A stretch of DNA of 10,584 nt. Source: Candidatus Heimdallarchaeota archaeon AB_125. Lineage in GTDB: Archaea > Asgardarchaeota > Heimdallarchaeia > Heimdallarchaeales > Heimdallarchaeaceae. The notes beneath the pieces were generated by a model. The model was not told the origin of the DNA. It ran no database searches and was given only the letters and a program-made list of their open reading frames with translations. The stretch lies in contig MEHH01000070.1 of NCBI GenBank assembly GCA_001940755.1, positions 1-10,584 on the forward strand. The letters run 5' to 3'. Shown piece after piece: positions 1 to 6,855 of this stretch; position 1 is the stretch's first letter, and every line of letters begins with the position of its first letter. Made by a program: the position numbers and the translations under genes.

Positions 1-1
1 A

Positions 2-307
2 TTTGTTGATTTGACTATCTCATTTACTTATGAGACCACTTATACTTGGTTAATATTTGTTGTGTTAGGTATTCTAGGAATTGGATTCATGGTTTACTTT
101 GCAGTACGCTCAAGTAAAAGAAAAGCAGCAACATCAACAGCATATCATTCAGATCAAATTTATCAACCAGTAATGAGCTCAGCTTATACAACTCAGGAAA
201 TTTCTGGTCCTCATGGTTCAGCATTAACCAAATTTTGTTCTCACTGTGGTGCAATTATCGAAAATGATGCTAAATTCTGCACAAATTGTGGGAGTAAATA
301 CTCTTAG
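2..307 (+). CDS. Membrane protein with C-terminal zinc ribbon (5' end cut by window edge)
   Basis: The reading frame is open back to the first bases of the window, so the true start is probably outside; a TTG at 11 is the only start-like codon nearby and is weak. Numbering from that TTG, one hydrophobic segment spans about residues 13-33, followed by a basic stretch (RSSKRK) that suggests the tail is cytosolic. The last 25 residues form a zinc ribbon with CxxC pairs C76/C79 and C90/C93. The tail between is polar and likely flexible. The visible part could be the anchor of a larger extracellular protein or a small one-span protein. The zinc ribbon resembles that at the end of the protein at 3225-3968 (both have DAxFCTNC). 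Zinc binding is a confident inference from the cysteines; the biological role is unknown. Confidence 0.75.
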   Translation, partial: FVDLTISFTYETTYTWLIFVVLGILGIGFMVYFAVRSSKRKAATSTAYHSDQIYQPVMSSAYTTQEISGPHGSALTKFCSHCGAIIENDAKFCTNCGSKYS

Positions 308-368
308 TTATTCAGCCTATAATTGAGCTCTTTGCTTATTTCCACTTGTTGTTAAGAAATCGTTTTTT

Positions 369-386
369 GAACTGTAAACACAGTTC
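369..386. promoter_or_regulatory. Palindrome upstream of TATA box of the surface-protein gene
   Basis: Perfect 7-base arms gaactgt (369-375) and acagttc (380-386) are separated by aaac. It lies just upstream of the TATA-like box at 396-403. The T-run (363-368) precedes rather than follows the hairpin, so it does not look like an intrinsic terminator. A dimeric regulator site is the better reading, but this is inference. Confidence 0.4.
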
Positions 387-395
387 TTACAGAAA

Positions 396-403
396 CTTTA
401 AAA
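396..403 (+). promoter_or_regulatory. TATA-like box for the beta-helix surface protein
   Basis: The sequence ctttaaaa is a plausible archaeal TATA box. With the usual spacing of about 26 bases the transcript would start near 426, leaving a leader of about 30 bases that contains a Shine-Dalgarno-like GAGGT at 445-449, seven bases before the ATG at 457. Confidence 0.4.
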
Positions 404-408
404 ATGTG

Positions 409-423
409 CATTCGTCACGAATG
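409..423. promoter_or_regulatory. Palindrome between TATA box and predicted transcript start
   Basis: Perfect arms cattcg (409-414) and cgaatg (418-423) flank the triplet tca. The site lies between the TATA-like box and the predicted start of transcription, where a bound protein would block the polymerase. It differs in sequence from the palindrome at 369-386, so two regulators or two binding modes are possible. Confidence 0.4.
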
Positions 424-456
424 ATTAAATTAAGACTATCAATCGAGGTTAAATAG

Positions 457-3138
457 ATGAAGTTTTCTAAGAAACTACAAACTCTTATTACATTTACACT
501 TATTATTGGTCTACTAACTATTGGAACAATCTCCAAAACAAATAGCATTTTTGTTAAATTACAACCACCAGTAGATGGAGCATGGGTTATATCTGGTTTG
601 GAAATAATTACTGAAGATGTAATTATTAATGGTTCTATTATCATACAAAATGGTGGAGAACTGAGGATTATTAACTCAATAGTAGACTTTCAAGCAAATA
701 GTTCCTTTTCATGTAGTATTACATTGGAGGATGGAGCTATTTTTTATGTAGAAAATAGTCTATTGTCACCAACAAGTGGATTGTTTAATTTCACAATTAT
801 AGCAACCAATATTACAAACGAGGCTGCAGCATCGTCTGTAACTTTCATAGATAGTTTTGTGATTGACGCACTGATTAATATACAGAATGCTGATAATATT
901 ACTATTAATAATACAGATTTTGATGATTGTTCGTTTTATCTGAAAAATGGTCAAAACGTAATAATTGATACTACCGATTTTGTAACTGATTATACATGTT
1001 TGGAAATTGTAACTTGTGATATTGTTGAAATCACAAATAGTGTTTTTGATGGCATTGAATATGGTTTAATAGCAACTAGTGTGAGTAGTCTTATAATTGA
1101 TAATGTTGAATTTGATAGCAATTCTGAAATTGGCTTGAAAACAAATAGTGTCAATGCTGAAATTAATAACAGTGATTTTCATCATGGAATACTTGGTGCT
1201 TTATTCGTAAGTTCAACTGTAACATTGATGGAAAATACTTTCTGGTTCCTTGACAATGGTATATCTCTTGAAAAATCTGATTATGCTTTTATTTCCCAAA
1301 ACAACTTTACTGATATATCTGAAATCTGCATCGAAGCAAGTAGGGCAGATTACGGAGAAATTGAAGACAACAGATTTGTTGACTGTTACCATGCTTTTGA
1401 TTTCTTTAAGTCACCATCAATAGTTCAGAACAATTATTTTGATAATTTAGCTTATGGAATTACTGGTTTAGATTCTGATAATACTGATGTCCTTAGTAAT
1501 GATTTCTATAATATCTCAGAAATTGCTGTAGCATTTACAGATTCAAGATATACAACCATTTCTTCCAATACTTTACAAAATGCTACAACTGGAATAAATA
1601 TTATAGCAGGAAGAATCAGTGTGATAGAAAACAATGATTTTATTGACGTTGAAGAAGGTATTGCAGTCATAACATCAAAAGATGTTACTTTAGTGGGTAA
1701 TACTATCAATGGAACAGTTACAGGCATCTATATTGAACAAACAAAAAATGTAATTATAATTGCAAATGGGGCAATCAATGCACAGTATGGATTATCTTTG
1801 TGGTCTTGCGATAATGTAGGTCTCGCTAGTAATGGAGTTTTTGACTCAGTATATGGAATTAGTATCTGGTTCTCAGAAAATATTCGTCTTCAAGGAAATG
1901 ATGTGAATACTTCAGATATAGGAATTATTGCTAGAAATTCATTTTATTTACAAATCAAAGATGGAACCTATAAAGATTTAACTAATGGATTACAAATCCT
2001 TGGCTGCACTGGTGTAATCATAACAGGTAATACTTTTGATTTAATTCCTGGAGCAGCAATATCAATCGATGGAAGCGATGGTTTTAAGGTTTATAATAAT
2101 AACTTCAAAACTGTAGGATTTTATGGTGTGATTGATAATTGTTTGGGTTCTTACTATCATCAAATTGAAGAAGGAGTATATGTTGGTAACTATTATCTAA
2201 ATGAACCTGGAGCCACAGAAGTATTAATCGATAGTGTTACAATCGAGACTATAGTTTATGACATTATAGATCTTTATCCATTAGAAAATAGTTACACAGT
2301 TGTTCCTTCAATTGAGTTTATCCAAAGAGATATTCTAGAACCTCAAGATGTTGATGTAGTAACTGTTGATTGCCAGATATTTGTTCCATCTGATACAGAA
2401 GATGTTGAAGTATATCTACAATATCTACTTAATACAGTTCCAACTTGGACTAGTGTTGATATAACCTCTTCAGGAGCACCAGTTGGTTCTATTGGTGCAA
2501 TTAACTCTTATATTGGAACAATTCCTACAGTTGATTATGATAATCTGGTTATTTACAGAATTATGGTAGAATATTCAGATGAACTAGTTACAAAACAAGT
2601 TTTCACTGAAAATGATAGTTATGTAGTGTTACCATCTGAATTTACTCCAATCTATATTGCTCCCCCTGAAGTATACCTTTTGACAGTTGATGAAGATGAT
2701 AACGAAGTTACACTAGTAAGAGAAATATTCTATGAAAATGAAGACTATATGATTCAAGTTGAAATATATAATACTACAGAACTTGAAACAATATTAGGGA
2801 GAAGCCACGTAAATCTTACTTGGTCTGAATTCAATCCAAACAACAATATTACTACAGGATTCACAGCATTAATGTTATATAACGGAACTGCAACAACCCC
2901 ATTTTATTACTTCGAGCTTGGCAAAAAATTTGAGGTTAATGCTAAAATTGAGTTCTTTATTAGTGTTGTAGATATCAATGGAACATTCTATAGAACAGTT
3001 AATAACTACACTATGTATATCGAATCACCCGTCGAACCAACTGGTTTTGATGCATTAACACTGCTTTCAATTGGTGCAGTTCTTCTACTAGTTCAAGCGA
3101 TAGTTGTCTTTCGAAGAAGAAGAAAACAAGAAGAATAA
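457..3138 (+). CDS. Large surface-anchored right-handed beta-helix protein
   Basis: An 893-residue exported protein. Residues about 9-29 form a signal peptide after a basic start (MKFSKK). Residues 40-145 look like the beta-helix entry, with NG-rich turns. Residues about 146-562 contain some 19 coils of about 22 residues, each with a hydrophobic strand and a turn such as NNTDF, ENTF, NNYF, GNTF or NNNF; these are PbH1/NosD-type parallel beta-helix repeats. Residues about 600-860 are beta-rich and probably form two Ig- or FnIII-like modules. Residues 865-885 form a C-terminal membrane helix followed by RRRRK, a stop-transfer signal, so the bulk faces outside. N-glycosylation sequons are frequent throughout (for example NGS, NFT, NIT, NLT, NYT). 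Family knowledge suggests glycan binding, adhesion or carbohydrate-active function, but no catalytic residues were identified. The ATG at 457 is supported by GAGGT seven bases upstream. Confidence 0.88.
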   Translation: MKFSKKLQTLITFTLIIGLLTIGTISKTNSIFVKLQPPVDGAWVISGLEIITEDVIINGSIIIQNGGELRIINSIVDFQANSSFSCSITLEDGAIFYVENSLLSPTSGLFNFTIIATNITNEAAASSVTFIDSFVIDALINIQNADNITINNTDFDDCSFYLKNGQNVIIDTTDFVTDYTCLEIVTCDIVEITNSVFDGIEYGLIATSVSSLIIDNVEFDSNSEIGLKTNSVNAEINNSDFHHGILGALFVSSTVTLMENTFWFLDNGISLEKSDYAFISQNNFTDISEICIEASRADYGEIEDNRFVDCYHAFDFFKSPSIVQNNYFDNLAYGITGLDSDNTDVLSNDFYNISEIAVAFTDSRYTTISSNTLQNATTGINIIAGRISVIENNDFIDVEEGIAVITSKDVTLVGNTINGTVTGIYIEQTKNVIIIANGAINAQYGLSLWSCDNVGLASNGVFDSVYGISIWFSENIRLQGNDVNTSDIGIIARNSFYLQIKDGTYKDLTNGLQILGCTGVIITGNTFDLIPGAAISIDGSDGFKVYNNNFKTVGFYGVIDNCLGSYYHQIEEGVYVGNYYLNEPGATEVLIDSVTIETIVYDIIDLYPLENSYTVVPSIEFIQRDILEPQDVDVVTVDCQIFVPSDTEDVEVYLQYLLNTVPTWTSVDITSSGAPVGSIGAINSYIGTIPTVDYDNLVIYRIMVEYSDELVTKQVFTENDSYVVLPSEFTPIYIAPPEVYLLTVDEDDNEVTLVREIFYENEDYMIQVEIYNTTELETILGRSHVNLTWSEFNPNNNITTGFTALMLYNGTATTPFYYFELGKKFEVNAKIEFFISVVDINGTFYRTVNNYTMYIESPVEPTGFDALTLLSIGAVLLLVQAIVVFRRRRKQEE

Positions 3139-3156
3139 ACTCTTCTTAATTCTCTA

Positions 3157-3173
3157 TTTTTTTAGTTTTATTT
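3157..3173 (+). terminator. T-rich terminator after the surface-protein gene
   Basis: A run of seven Ts (3157-3163) followed by further T-rich sequence lies 19 bases after the stop codon. No stem precedes it, which matches the stem-less U-tract terminators of archaea. Confidence 0.4.
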
Positions 3174-3198
3174 GCTTAAATAGGAAAATAAATAAGGA

Positions 3199-3206
3199 CT
3201 TAAATT
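3199..3206 (+). promoter_or_regulatory. Possible TATA box for the four-span zinc-ribbon protein
   Basis: The sequence cttaaatt is centred about 22 bases before the ATG at 3225, slightly short for a leaderless start. A second candidate, ttaaat in the region 3174-3183, would give a leader of about 20 bases. No Shine-Dalgarno motif is visible. Confidence 0.25.
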
Positions 3207-3224
3207 TCATTTTAGCTGAAACTT

Positions 3225-3968
3225 ATGCAAGTGCTACCTAAAGGAAAACGAAAAGTTTTCAAGAGAGAAAATGTTATACAACAAGTTATTCTATTTGCAA
3301 TTATTGCTGCATGTGTTGCCTATTCATGGATTGTAGATCTTGGTATCCTCAAGGTTTTATCTATTTTAGCAATTGCTATCGTTGGTACGATGTTGTTAAC
3401 TTATTATATAATTGAATTCTTTTCAGGAGCAGGTTATTCTGTAGCAAGTGCATTTAACGAACTTATATATCTATTACTAGGACTTCCAATGTTGGTAATT
3501 GCTGCTGGATTTTTACCAGTTAGTATATTTTTATCCTTTTTTAAACCAGATTCACAAGTTGTTTTGACTCTGATTTTTGTTCTTCTTGGAGTTTTAGAGC
3601 TCTTTGCCATTCTATTTTTAATTAACCGATATTTAAGAGATCGAAAGATGAATATATTTCAATACATTAGGTATGTTTTTAATTTTGAGGCTAGAAGACA
3701 AGAAGCAAATAAAGTTAGAGAGAGAACAGAGCAAATTGATGGTTTTTATGATGGTTTATATAGAGTAGAAGATAAAATAGCAAAACGAATGGAAGAAAAA
3801 GCTGCAGGGTTTGATGAATTCGATTGGAAAGACAAAGTTGGAAGTCTTTCTGGAAAGAGTGCAAATCAAGGAGCATCTAGTGTAAAATGCTGGAATTGTG
3901 ATGCAAGAAATGAGTTGGATGCTCACTTCTGTACCAATTGTAGTGCTCCTTTAAAAAAGGACGACTAG
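3225..3968 (+). CDS. Four-span membrane protein with cytosolic zinc ribbon
   Basis: A 247-residue protein of unknown function. The basic N-terminus (KGKRKVFKR) precedes hydrophobic segments at about residues 18-37, 41-63, 80-104 and 112-133, so both ends are probably cytosolic. Residues 135-190 are highly charged and likely helical. The C-terminus is a zinc ribbon with C222/C225 and C236/C239, written CWNC and FCTNC. No catalytic motif was recognised. It resembles in plan the membrane protein at the left edge of the window, which has the same kind of tail. T-tracts on both sides (3157-3163 and 3997-4003) suggest it is transcribed alone. A role in membrane organisation or as a binding platform is possible but not shown. 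Confidence 0.8.
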   Translation: MQVLPKGKRKVFKRENVIQQVILFAIIAACVAYSWIVDLGILKVLSILAIAIVGTMLLTYYIIEFFSGAGYSVASAFNELIYLLLGLPMLVIAAGFLPVSIFLSFFKPDSQVVLTLIFVLLGVLELFAILFLINRYLRDRKMNIFQYIRYVFNFEARRQEANKVRERTEQIDGFYDGLYRVEDKIAKRMEEKAAGFDEFDWKDKVGSLSGKSANQGASSVKCWNCDARNELDAHFCTNCSAPLKKDD

Positions 3969-3981
3969 TCTCATCCTAAAC

Positions 3982-3989
3982 TATTTAAT
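3982..3989 (+). promoter_or_regulatory. TATA box for the HAD phosphatase gene
   Basis: The sequence tatttaat is centred about 26 bases before the ATG at 4012, the spacing expected when the transcript begins at the start codon. There is no Shine-Dalgarno motif before this ATG, which agrees with a leaderless message. Confidence 0.45.
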
Positions 3990-3996
3990 CTATATC

Positions 3997-4003
3997 TTTT
4001 TTT
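3997..4003 (+). terminator. T-tract after the four-span zinc-ribbon gene
   Basis: Seven consecutive Ts lie 28 bases after the stop codon at 3968, with no stem before them. This fits archaeal U-tract termination and overlaps the start region of the next gene's transcript. Confidence 0.3.
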
Positions 4004-4011
4004 AGTGGATA

Positions 4012-4707
4012 ATGGGACTGAGAAATCAAACAAAATGTTGTTTAATAATTTTTGATTTTGACGGTGTATTGGCTGATTCGAAAGAAGCTTATGCAATGCA
4101 AATGCAAGAAACCGTTGAACATTTCTCAGGCAAGAAACTCTCTGAAGAAGTTTTCAAAGAAAGAGTGGGAAATACAGATCAAAAACAGGATTTCATCGAA
4201 TTCTTGGAAAATGATGATCCTGAGTTATTGGATTCAGCTATTCAATATTACGTCGACATCACAGATAAGTATTCATTTCTAAGAAGCTTATACTCAGGTG
4301 TTAGTGAGACACTTGAGGAACTTAAGAAAACAAACTATATAGGTTTAGTTTCTAGAAAATCTCAAGAGAGAATGGAAAAATGGTTACAGCATTTCAAGAT
4401 TACTCATCTTTTCGATAAACCAATTGGTACTTTAGAAAAGACAAAATCTAAGGCAATCGTTCAAATTATGAATGAATTTGGTATCCCCAATAATCGAACA
4501 TTAATGATAGGTGATACAGAGTTTGATATACAAAGCGCACAACAAGCTCGCGTTAAATCAGTATTTGCCCACTATGGAGCAGCTACACCTGAGAAAGTTC
4601 TGGAACTAAATCCTGATTATACGATAAATAACATAACAGAACTTATAGCTCTCATTGATTCTTTGAAAAAAACCATGAACAGTTCTGCCACAGATTTAAA
4701 TAGATGA
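4012..4707 (+). CDS. HAD-superfamily phosphatase, phosphoglycolate phosphatase-like
   Basis: A 231-residue hydrolase expected to remove phosphate from a small molecule in the cytosol. Motif I is DFDGVLADS at residues 15-23, with D15 as the likely nucleophile and D17 as acid/base. Motif II is S114 in LVSRKS. A lysine-rich stretch, K143/K145/K147, supplies the conserved lysine. Motif III is GDTEFD at 167-172, with D168 and D172 as Mg2+ ligands. A helical cap lies between residues 24 and 100, as in the subfamily that includes phosphoglycolate phosphatase and beta-phosphoglucomutase. The substrate cannot be read from the sequence. Its stop overlaps a possible ATG of the next gene by four bases (ATGA at 4704-4707), so the two are probably linked. 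The start is supported by the TATA box 26 bases upstream. Confidence 0.85.
   Translation: MGLRNQTKCCLIIFDFDGVLADSKEAYAMQMQETVEHFSGKKLSEEVFKERVGNTDQKQDFIEFLENDDPELLDSAIQYYVDITDKYSFLRSLYSGVSETLEELKKTNYIGLVSRKSQERMEKWLQHFKITHLFDKPIGTLEKTKSKAIVQIMNEFGIPNNRTLMIGDTEFDIQSAQQARVKSVFAHYGAATPEKVLELNPDYTINNITELIALIDSLKKTMNSSATDLNR
4694..4701 (+). promoter_or_regulatory. TATA-like box inside the end of the HAD gene
   Basis: The sequence atttaaat is centred about 27 bases before the ATG at 4725, so the nitrilase gene may have its own leaderless promoter inside the preceding coding sequence in addition to read-through. Confidence 0.3.
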
Positions 4708-4724
4708 TAATCAATCGAGAGATG

Positions 4725-5537
4725 ATGAAAGTAGGTTTTCTTCAATTTCAGCCAATGCTAAAAGATGTTGAAACTAATATTGATAAAATTTCTAGACTTG
4801 TCGAAGAGGCAAAACCCTTTGATTTGATTGTTATTCCTGAATTAGCTAATTCTGGTTATGTTTTCGTTGAGAAGGATGAACTTGCCAAGGTATCAGAAGA
4901 AATTCCAACTGGATATTTTGTTGAAAAACTAAATGAGCTAGCAAAGCAGAAGAATGGATATATTGTTTGTGGAGTTTGTGAAAAAAGCGAAAATAGATAT
5001 TTCAACTCTTCTGTTTTAGTTGGTCCTGAAGGTTTCATTGCTAAATATCGAAAAGTGCATTTATTTGACAGAGAAAAGTTGTTCTTTGAACCAGGGGATG
5101 GACCTTTTAAATTGTACAACATTAGAGGGATGAATCTAGGAATACTAATATGTTGGGATTGGATTTTTCCAGAAGCAACCAGAAGCCTCGCTTTAAAAGG
5201 AATGGATGTTTTAGCTCATTCAACTAATCTTGTTCTTTCTTTCTGTCAAACTGCAATGATTACAAGATCTATTGAAAATCAGATTTTCACTATAACTTCT
5301 AATAGAATCGGAATTGAAACAAATGGAGAACACAGTTTACATTTCAAAGGTCATAGTCAAGTAACTACACCAGATGCTAAAAGACTTGTACAAGCAAGTA
5401 CTGATAAAGAAGAATTACATATAGTTGAAATTGACATTTCAGAAGCAAGAAATAAATGGTTAAGTGATAGAAATCATATTTTTAAAGATAGAAGACCAGA
5501 GATGTATAATACTTTGATGGAAAAACAAGAGTTTTAA
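4725..5537 (+). CDS. Nitrilase-family carbon-nitrogen hydrolase
   Basis: A cytosolic amidohydrolase of about 270 residues, the usual size for a stand-alone member. Counting from the ATG at 4725, the catalytic triad is E39 (in VIPELANSGY), K110 (in KYRKVHLF) and C143 (in ILICWDWIFPEA). The later segment TRSIENQIF...NRIG matches the conserved dimer-region pattern of the superfamily. The family cleaves amides, carbamoyl groups or nitriles; here an omega-amidase or N-carbamoyl-amine hydrolase is most likely, but the substrate is not determined. The start is ambiguous: ATG at 4704 overlaps the HAD stop, while ATG at 4722 or 4725 gives the usual short N-terminus (MKVGFLQFQP) and sits at the right distance from a TATA-like box. 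I chose 4725. The next gene follows almost without a gap. Confidence 0.87.
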   Translation: MKVGFLQFQPMLKDVETNIDKISRLVEEAKPFDLIVIPELANSGYVFVEKDELAKVSEEIPTGYFVEKLNELAKQKNGYIVCGVCEKSENRYFNSSVLVGPEGFIAKYRKVHLFDREKLFFEPGDGPFKLYNIRGMNLGILICWDWIFPEATRSLALKGMDVLAHSTNLVLSFCQTAMITRSIENQIFTITSNRIGIETNGEHSLHFKGHSQVTTPDAKRLVQASTDKEELHIVEIDISEARNKWLSDRNHIFKDRRPEMYNTLMEKQEF

Positions 5538-5540
5538 ATT
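5532..5540 (+). promoter_or_regulatory. TATA-like box at the end of the nitrilase gene
   Basis: The sequence ttttaaatt spans the nitrilase stop codon and is centred about 30 bases before the ATG at 5566. It favours that ATG over the upstream TTG at 5539, which would lie inside the box. Confidence 0.3.
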
Positions 5541-5565
5541 GCTAAAAATAGCTAGTGATGAGCTT

Positions 5566-6468
5566 ATGAAAACTTCTCAAACAAAAGGTAGTAAAAGTGC
5601 ATACATACCGCATAAAGCTGCAGCTGAATTTCAACCAACATTTGATTGGTCAGAGGTTGAAGCTTTAAATCTATTTAATGAGAGATTATTTACCTTTGTA
5701 GTTGATCAAGTATATTTTAACGACTGTATTAGTGGAATGAAGAATCTTCCATCAGAAAGTATAGACATGATTATTGCTGATCCACCATTTGGTCTAAATT
5801 TCGGAGGTATGGAACCGCTCTATAATAGGGATAGTAATTTTGTAGCTGAAGGTTATAAAGATATTCAAATTGAGAACTATATGGATTTTACAGATAAATG
5901 GATAAGTGAGCTTCCACGTCTTTTAAAGGATGATGCAGGAGTTTGGATTTTCAGTGGATGGACTAATCTTGTTGACATTTTAAATGCATTACGAGACAAT
6001 AATCTAACTTTGATCAATCACATTATTTGGAAGTATCAATTTGGAGTTTTCACAAAAAGAAAGTTTGTCACCAGTCACTATCATGTTTTATTTGCAGTGA
6101 AAAACGAAAAAAACTATTTCTTTAACAAAGTCGAACATTATCCTGAAGATGTATGGACTTTTAAAAGAGAGTATGAAAGAGGAACAAGGAAAAATGCTAC
6201 AAAACTACCTCTAGAGGTCGTTTTAAGATGCATAGATTTCGGTAGTAAACCAGGTGATTTAGTTCTCGATCCATTCATGGGTAATGGAACTACAGCTGTT
6301 GCTGCTAAAGGTTCTTTTAGACATTTTCTTGGTTTTGAAATCAATCCAGAGTTGCATGATATAATTAAGCATAGTAAAGAAAAAACACCCTTGGGAGAAT
6401 TCTACATTCCCTATGGTGAAAAACCAGATGATCTAGTAAGAAAAGCTAGGAAGAAATTTAACAAATAG
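5566..6468 (+). CDS. Orphan beta-class DNA amino-methyltransferase (N6-adenine or N4-cytosine)
   Basis: About 300 residues. Counting from the ATG at 5566, the catalytic motif IV is DPPF at 72-75 (IIADPPFGLNF). The S-adenosylmethionine-binding motif I comes much later, at 235-242 (LDPFMGNGTT), followed by the acidic end of the next strand at FEIN. This order, IV then I, defines the beta class, which transfers a methyl group to an exocyclic amino group of DNA. DPPF is more usual for N6-adenine than N4-cytosine enzymes. The segment between the motifs should carry target recognition; the target is not predictable here. No restriction endonuclease gene is nearby, so it looks like a solitary enzyme. 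An in-frame TTG at 5539 would add nine residues but overlaps the TATA-like box. The gene ends 22 bases from the convergent dodecin gene. Confidence 0.88.
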   Translation: MKTSQTKGSKSAYIPHKAAAEFQPTFDWSEVEALNLFNERLFTFVVDQVYFNDCISGMKNLPSESIDMIIADPPFGLNFGGMEPLYNRDSNFVAEGYKDIQIENYMDFTDKWISELPRLLKDDAGVWIFSGWTNLVDILNALRDNNLTLINHIIWKYQFGVFTKRKFVTSHYHVLFAVKNEKNYFFNKVEHYPEDVWTFKREYERGTRKNATKLPLEVVLRCIDFGSKPGDLVLDPFMGNGTTAVAAKGSFRHFLGFEINPELHDIIKHSKEKTPLGEFYIPYGEKPDDLVRKARKKFNK

Positions 6469-6490
6469 TAATTTCAACTATATCGTTTGC

Positions 6491-6706
6491 TTATTCTTTA
6501 TAATATTTGAAGCTTAATTTCACTTTAGCTCGGTAAGCAACAATCAATCCATCTTTAATTCTAGCATCCAATTTATCAACTTCTACTACTCTAATATCTC
6601 GAAGAGATTTAGATGCTTGTGCAACAGCTGCCTGAACAGCCTCTTCCCAATTATTAGGTGAAGATCCAACCAATTCTATTATTTTGTAAACTTTGTCATC
6701 ATCCAT
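6491..6706 (-). CDS. Dodecin-family protein
   Basis: A 71-residue protein, the normal length for a dodecin. The pattern YKIIELVGSSPNNWEEAV at residues 7-24, the helix AAVAQASKSLRDI (26-38) and the strands VVEVDKLDARI and VAYRAKVKLSF match the beta-alpha-beta-beta fold that assembles as a hollow dodecamer. Known dodecins bind flavins, often as stacked pairs between tryptophans, and also coenzyme A. In the strand where that Trp normally lies (DWFEV or similar), this protein reads IRVVEV with no Trp, and the usual Gln in the next strand is Arg (YRA). The sequence therefore supports dodecin fold but not canonical flavin stacking. The ATG is preceded by GGAG at 6715-6718, eight bases away. It lies 149 bases downstream of the M20 gene on the same strand and seems to have its own promoter. 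Confidence 0.88.
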   Translation of the reverse strand: MDDDKVYKIIELVGSSPNNWEEAVQAAVAQASKSLRDIRVVEVDKLDARIKDGLIVAYRAKVKLSFKYYKE

Positions 6707-6714
6707 TCTTATTA

Positions 6715-6718
6715 CTCC
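6715..6718 (-). promoter_or_regulatory. Shine-Dalgarno motif of the dodecin gene
   Basis: GGAG on the minus strand ends eight bases before the ATG at 6706. This fixes the dodecin start and shows that this genome uses leadered messages as well as apparently leaderless ones. Confidence 0.5.
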
Positions 6719-6746
6719 AAGTTTCTTTAATTATCTCAAATTGTTT

Positions 6747-6765
6747 AATGTTTTATTTAAACATT
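6747..6765 (-). promoter_or_regulatory. Dodecin promoter: TATA box inside a palindrome
   Basis: On the minus strand a TATA-like box tttaaataa (6753-6761) would place the transcript start near 6731, with a leader of about 25 bases containing the GGAG motif. The box lies within a perfect inverted repeat, aatgttt (6747-6753) and aaacatt (6759-6765), with a five-base spacer. A repressor bound here would occlude the TATA box. AT-richness makes chance palindromes more likely, so this is tentative. The rest of the 149-base gap up to 6855 shows nothing further. Confidence 0.35.
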
Positions 6766-6855
6766 TGTTGAGAGATATCAAGATAAATGGTAAAAGATAA
6801 TAACAAAATTGAGGAAGAATATAATAAGTAACTTTTCCTTCCTATGATGACAAAT

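Noticed and set aside
363..386. T-run and hairpin as a terminator for the first gene
   Set aside because: The Ts come before the hairpin instead of after it, so the order is wrong for an intrinsic terminator on the plus strand; the opposite strand has A's there.
387..644. Antisense open frame of 85 codons overlapping the surface-protein start
   Set aside because: It lies mostly opposite a well-supported exported protein, has no recognisable domain, and would run through the palindromes and TATA box.
5566..6706. Restriction-modification system around the methyltransferase
   Set aside because: The convergent neighbour is a dodecin and the upstream gene a nitrilase; no endonuclease or specificity subunit is present.
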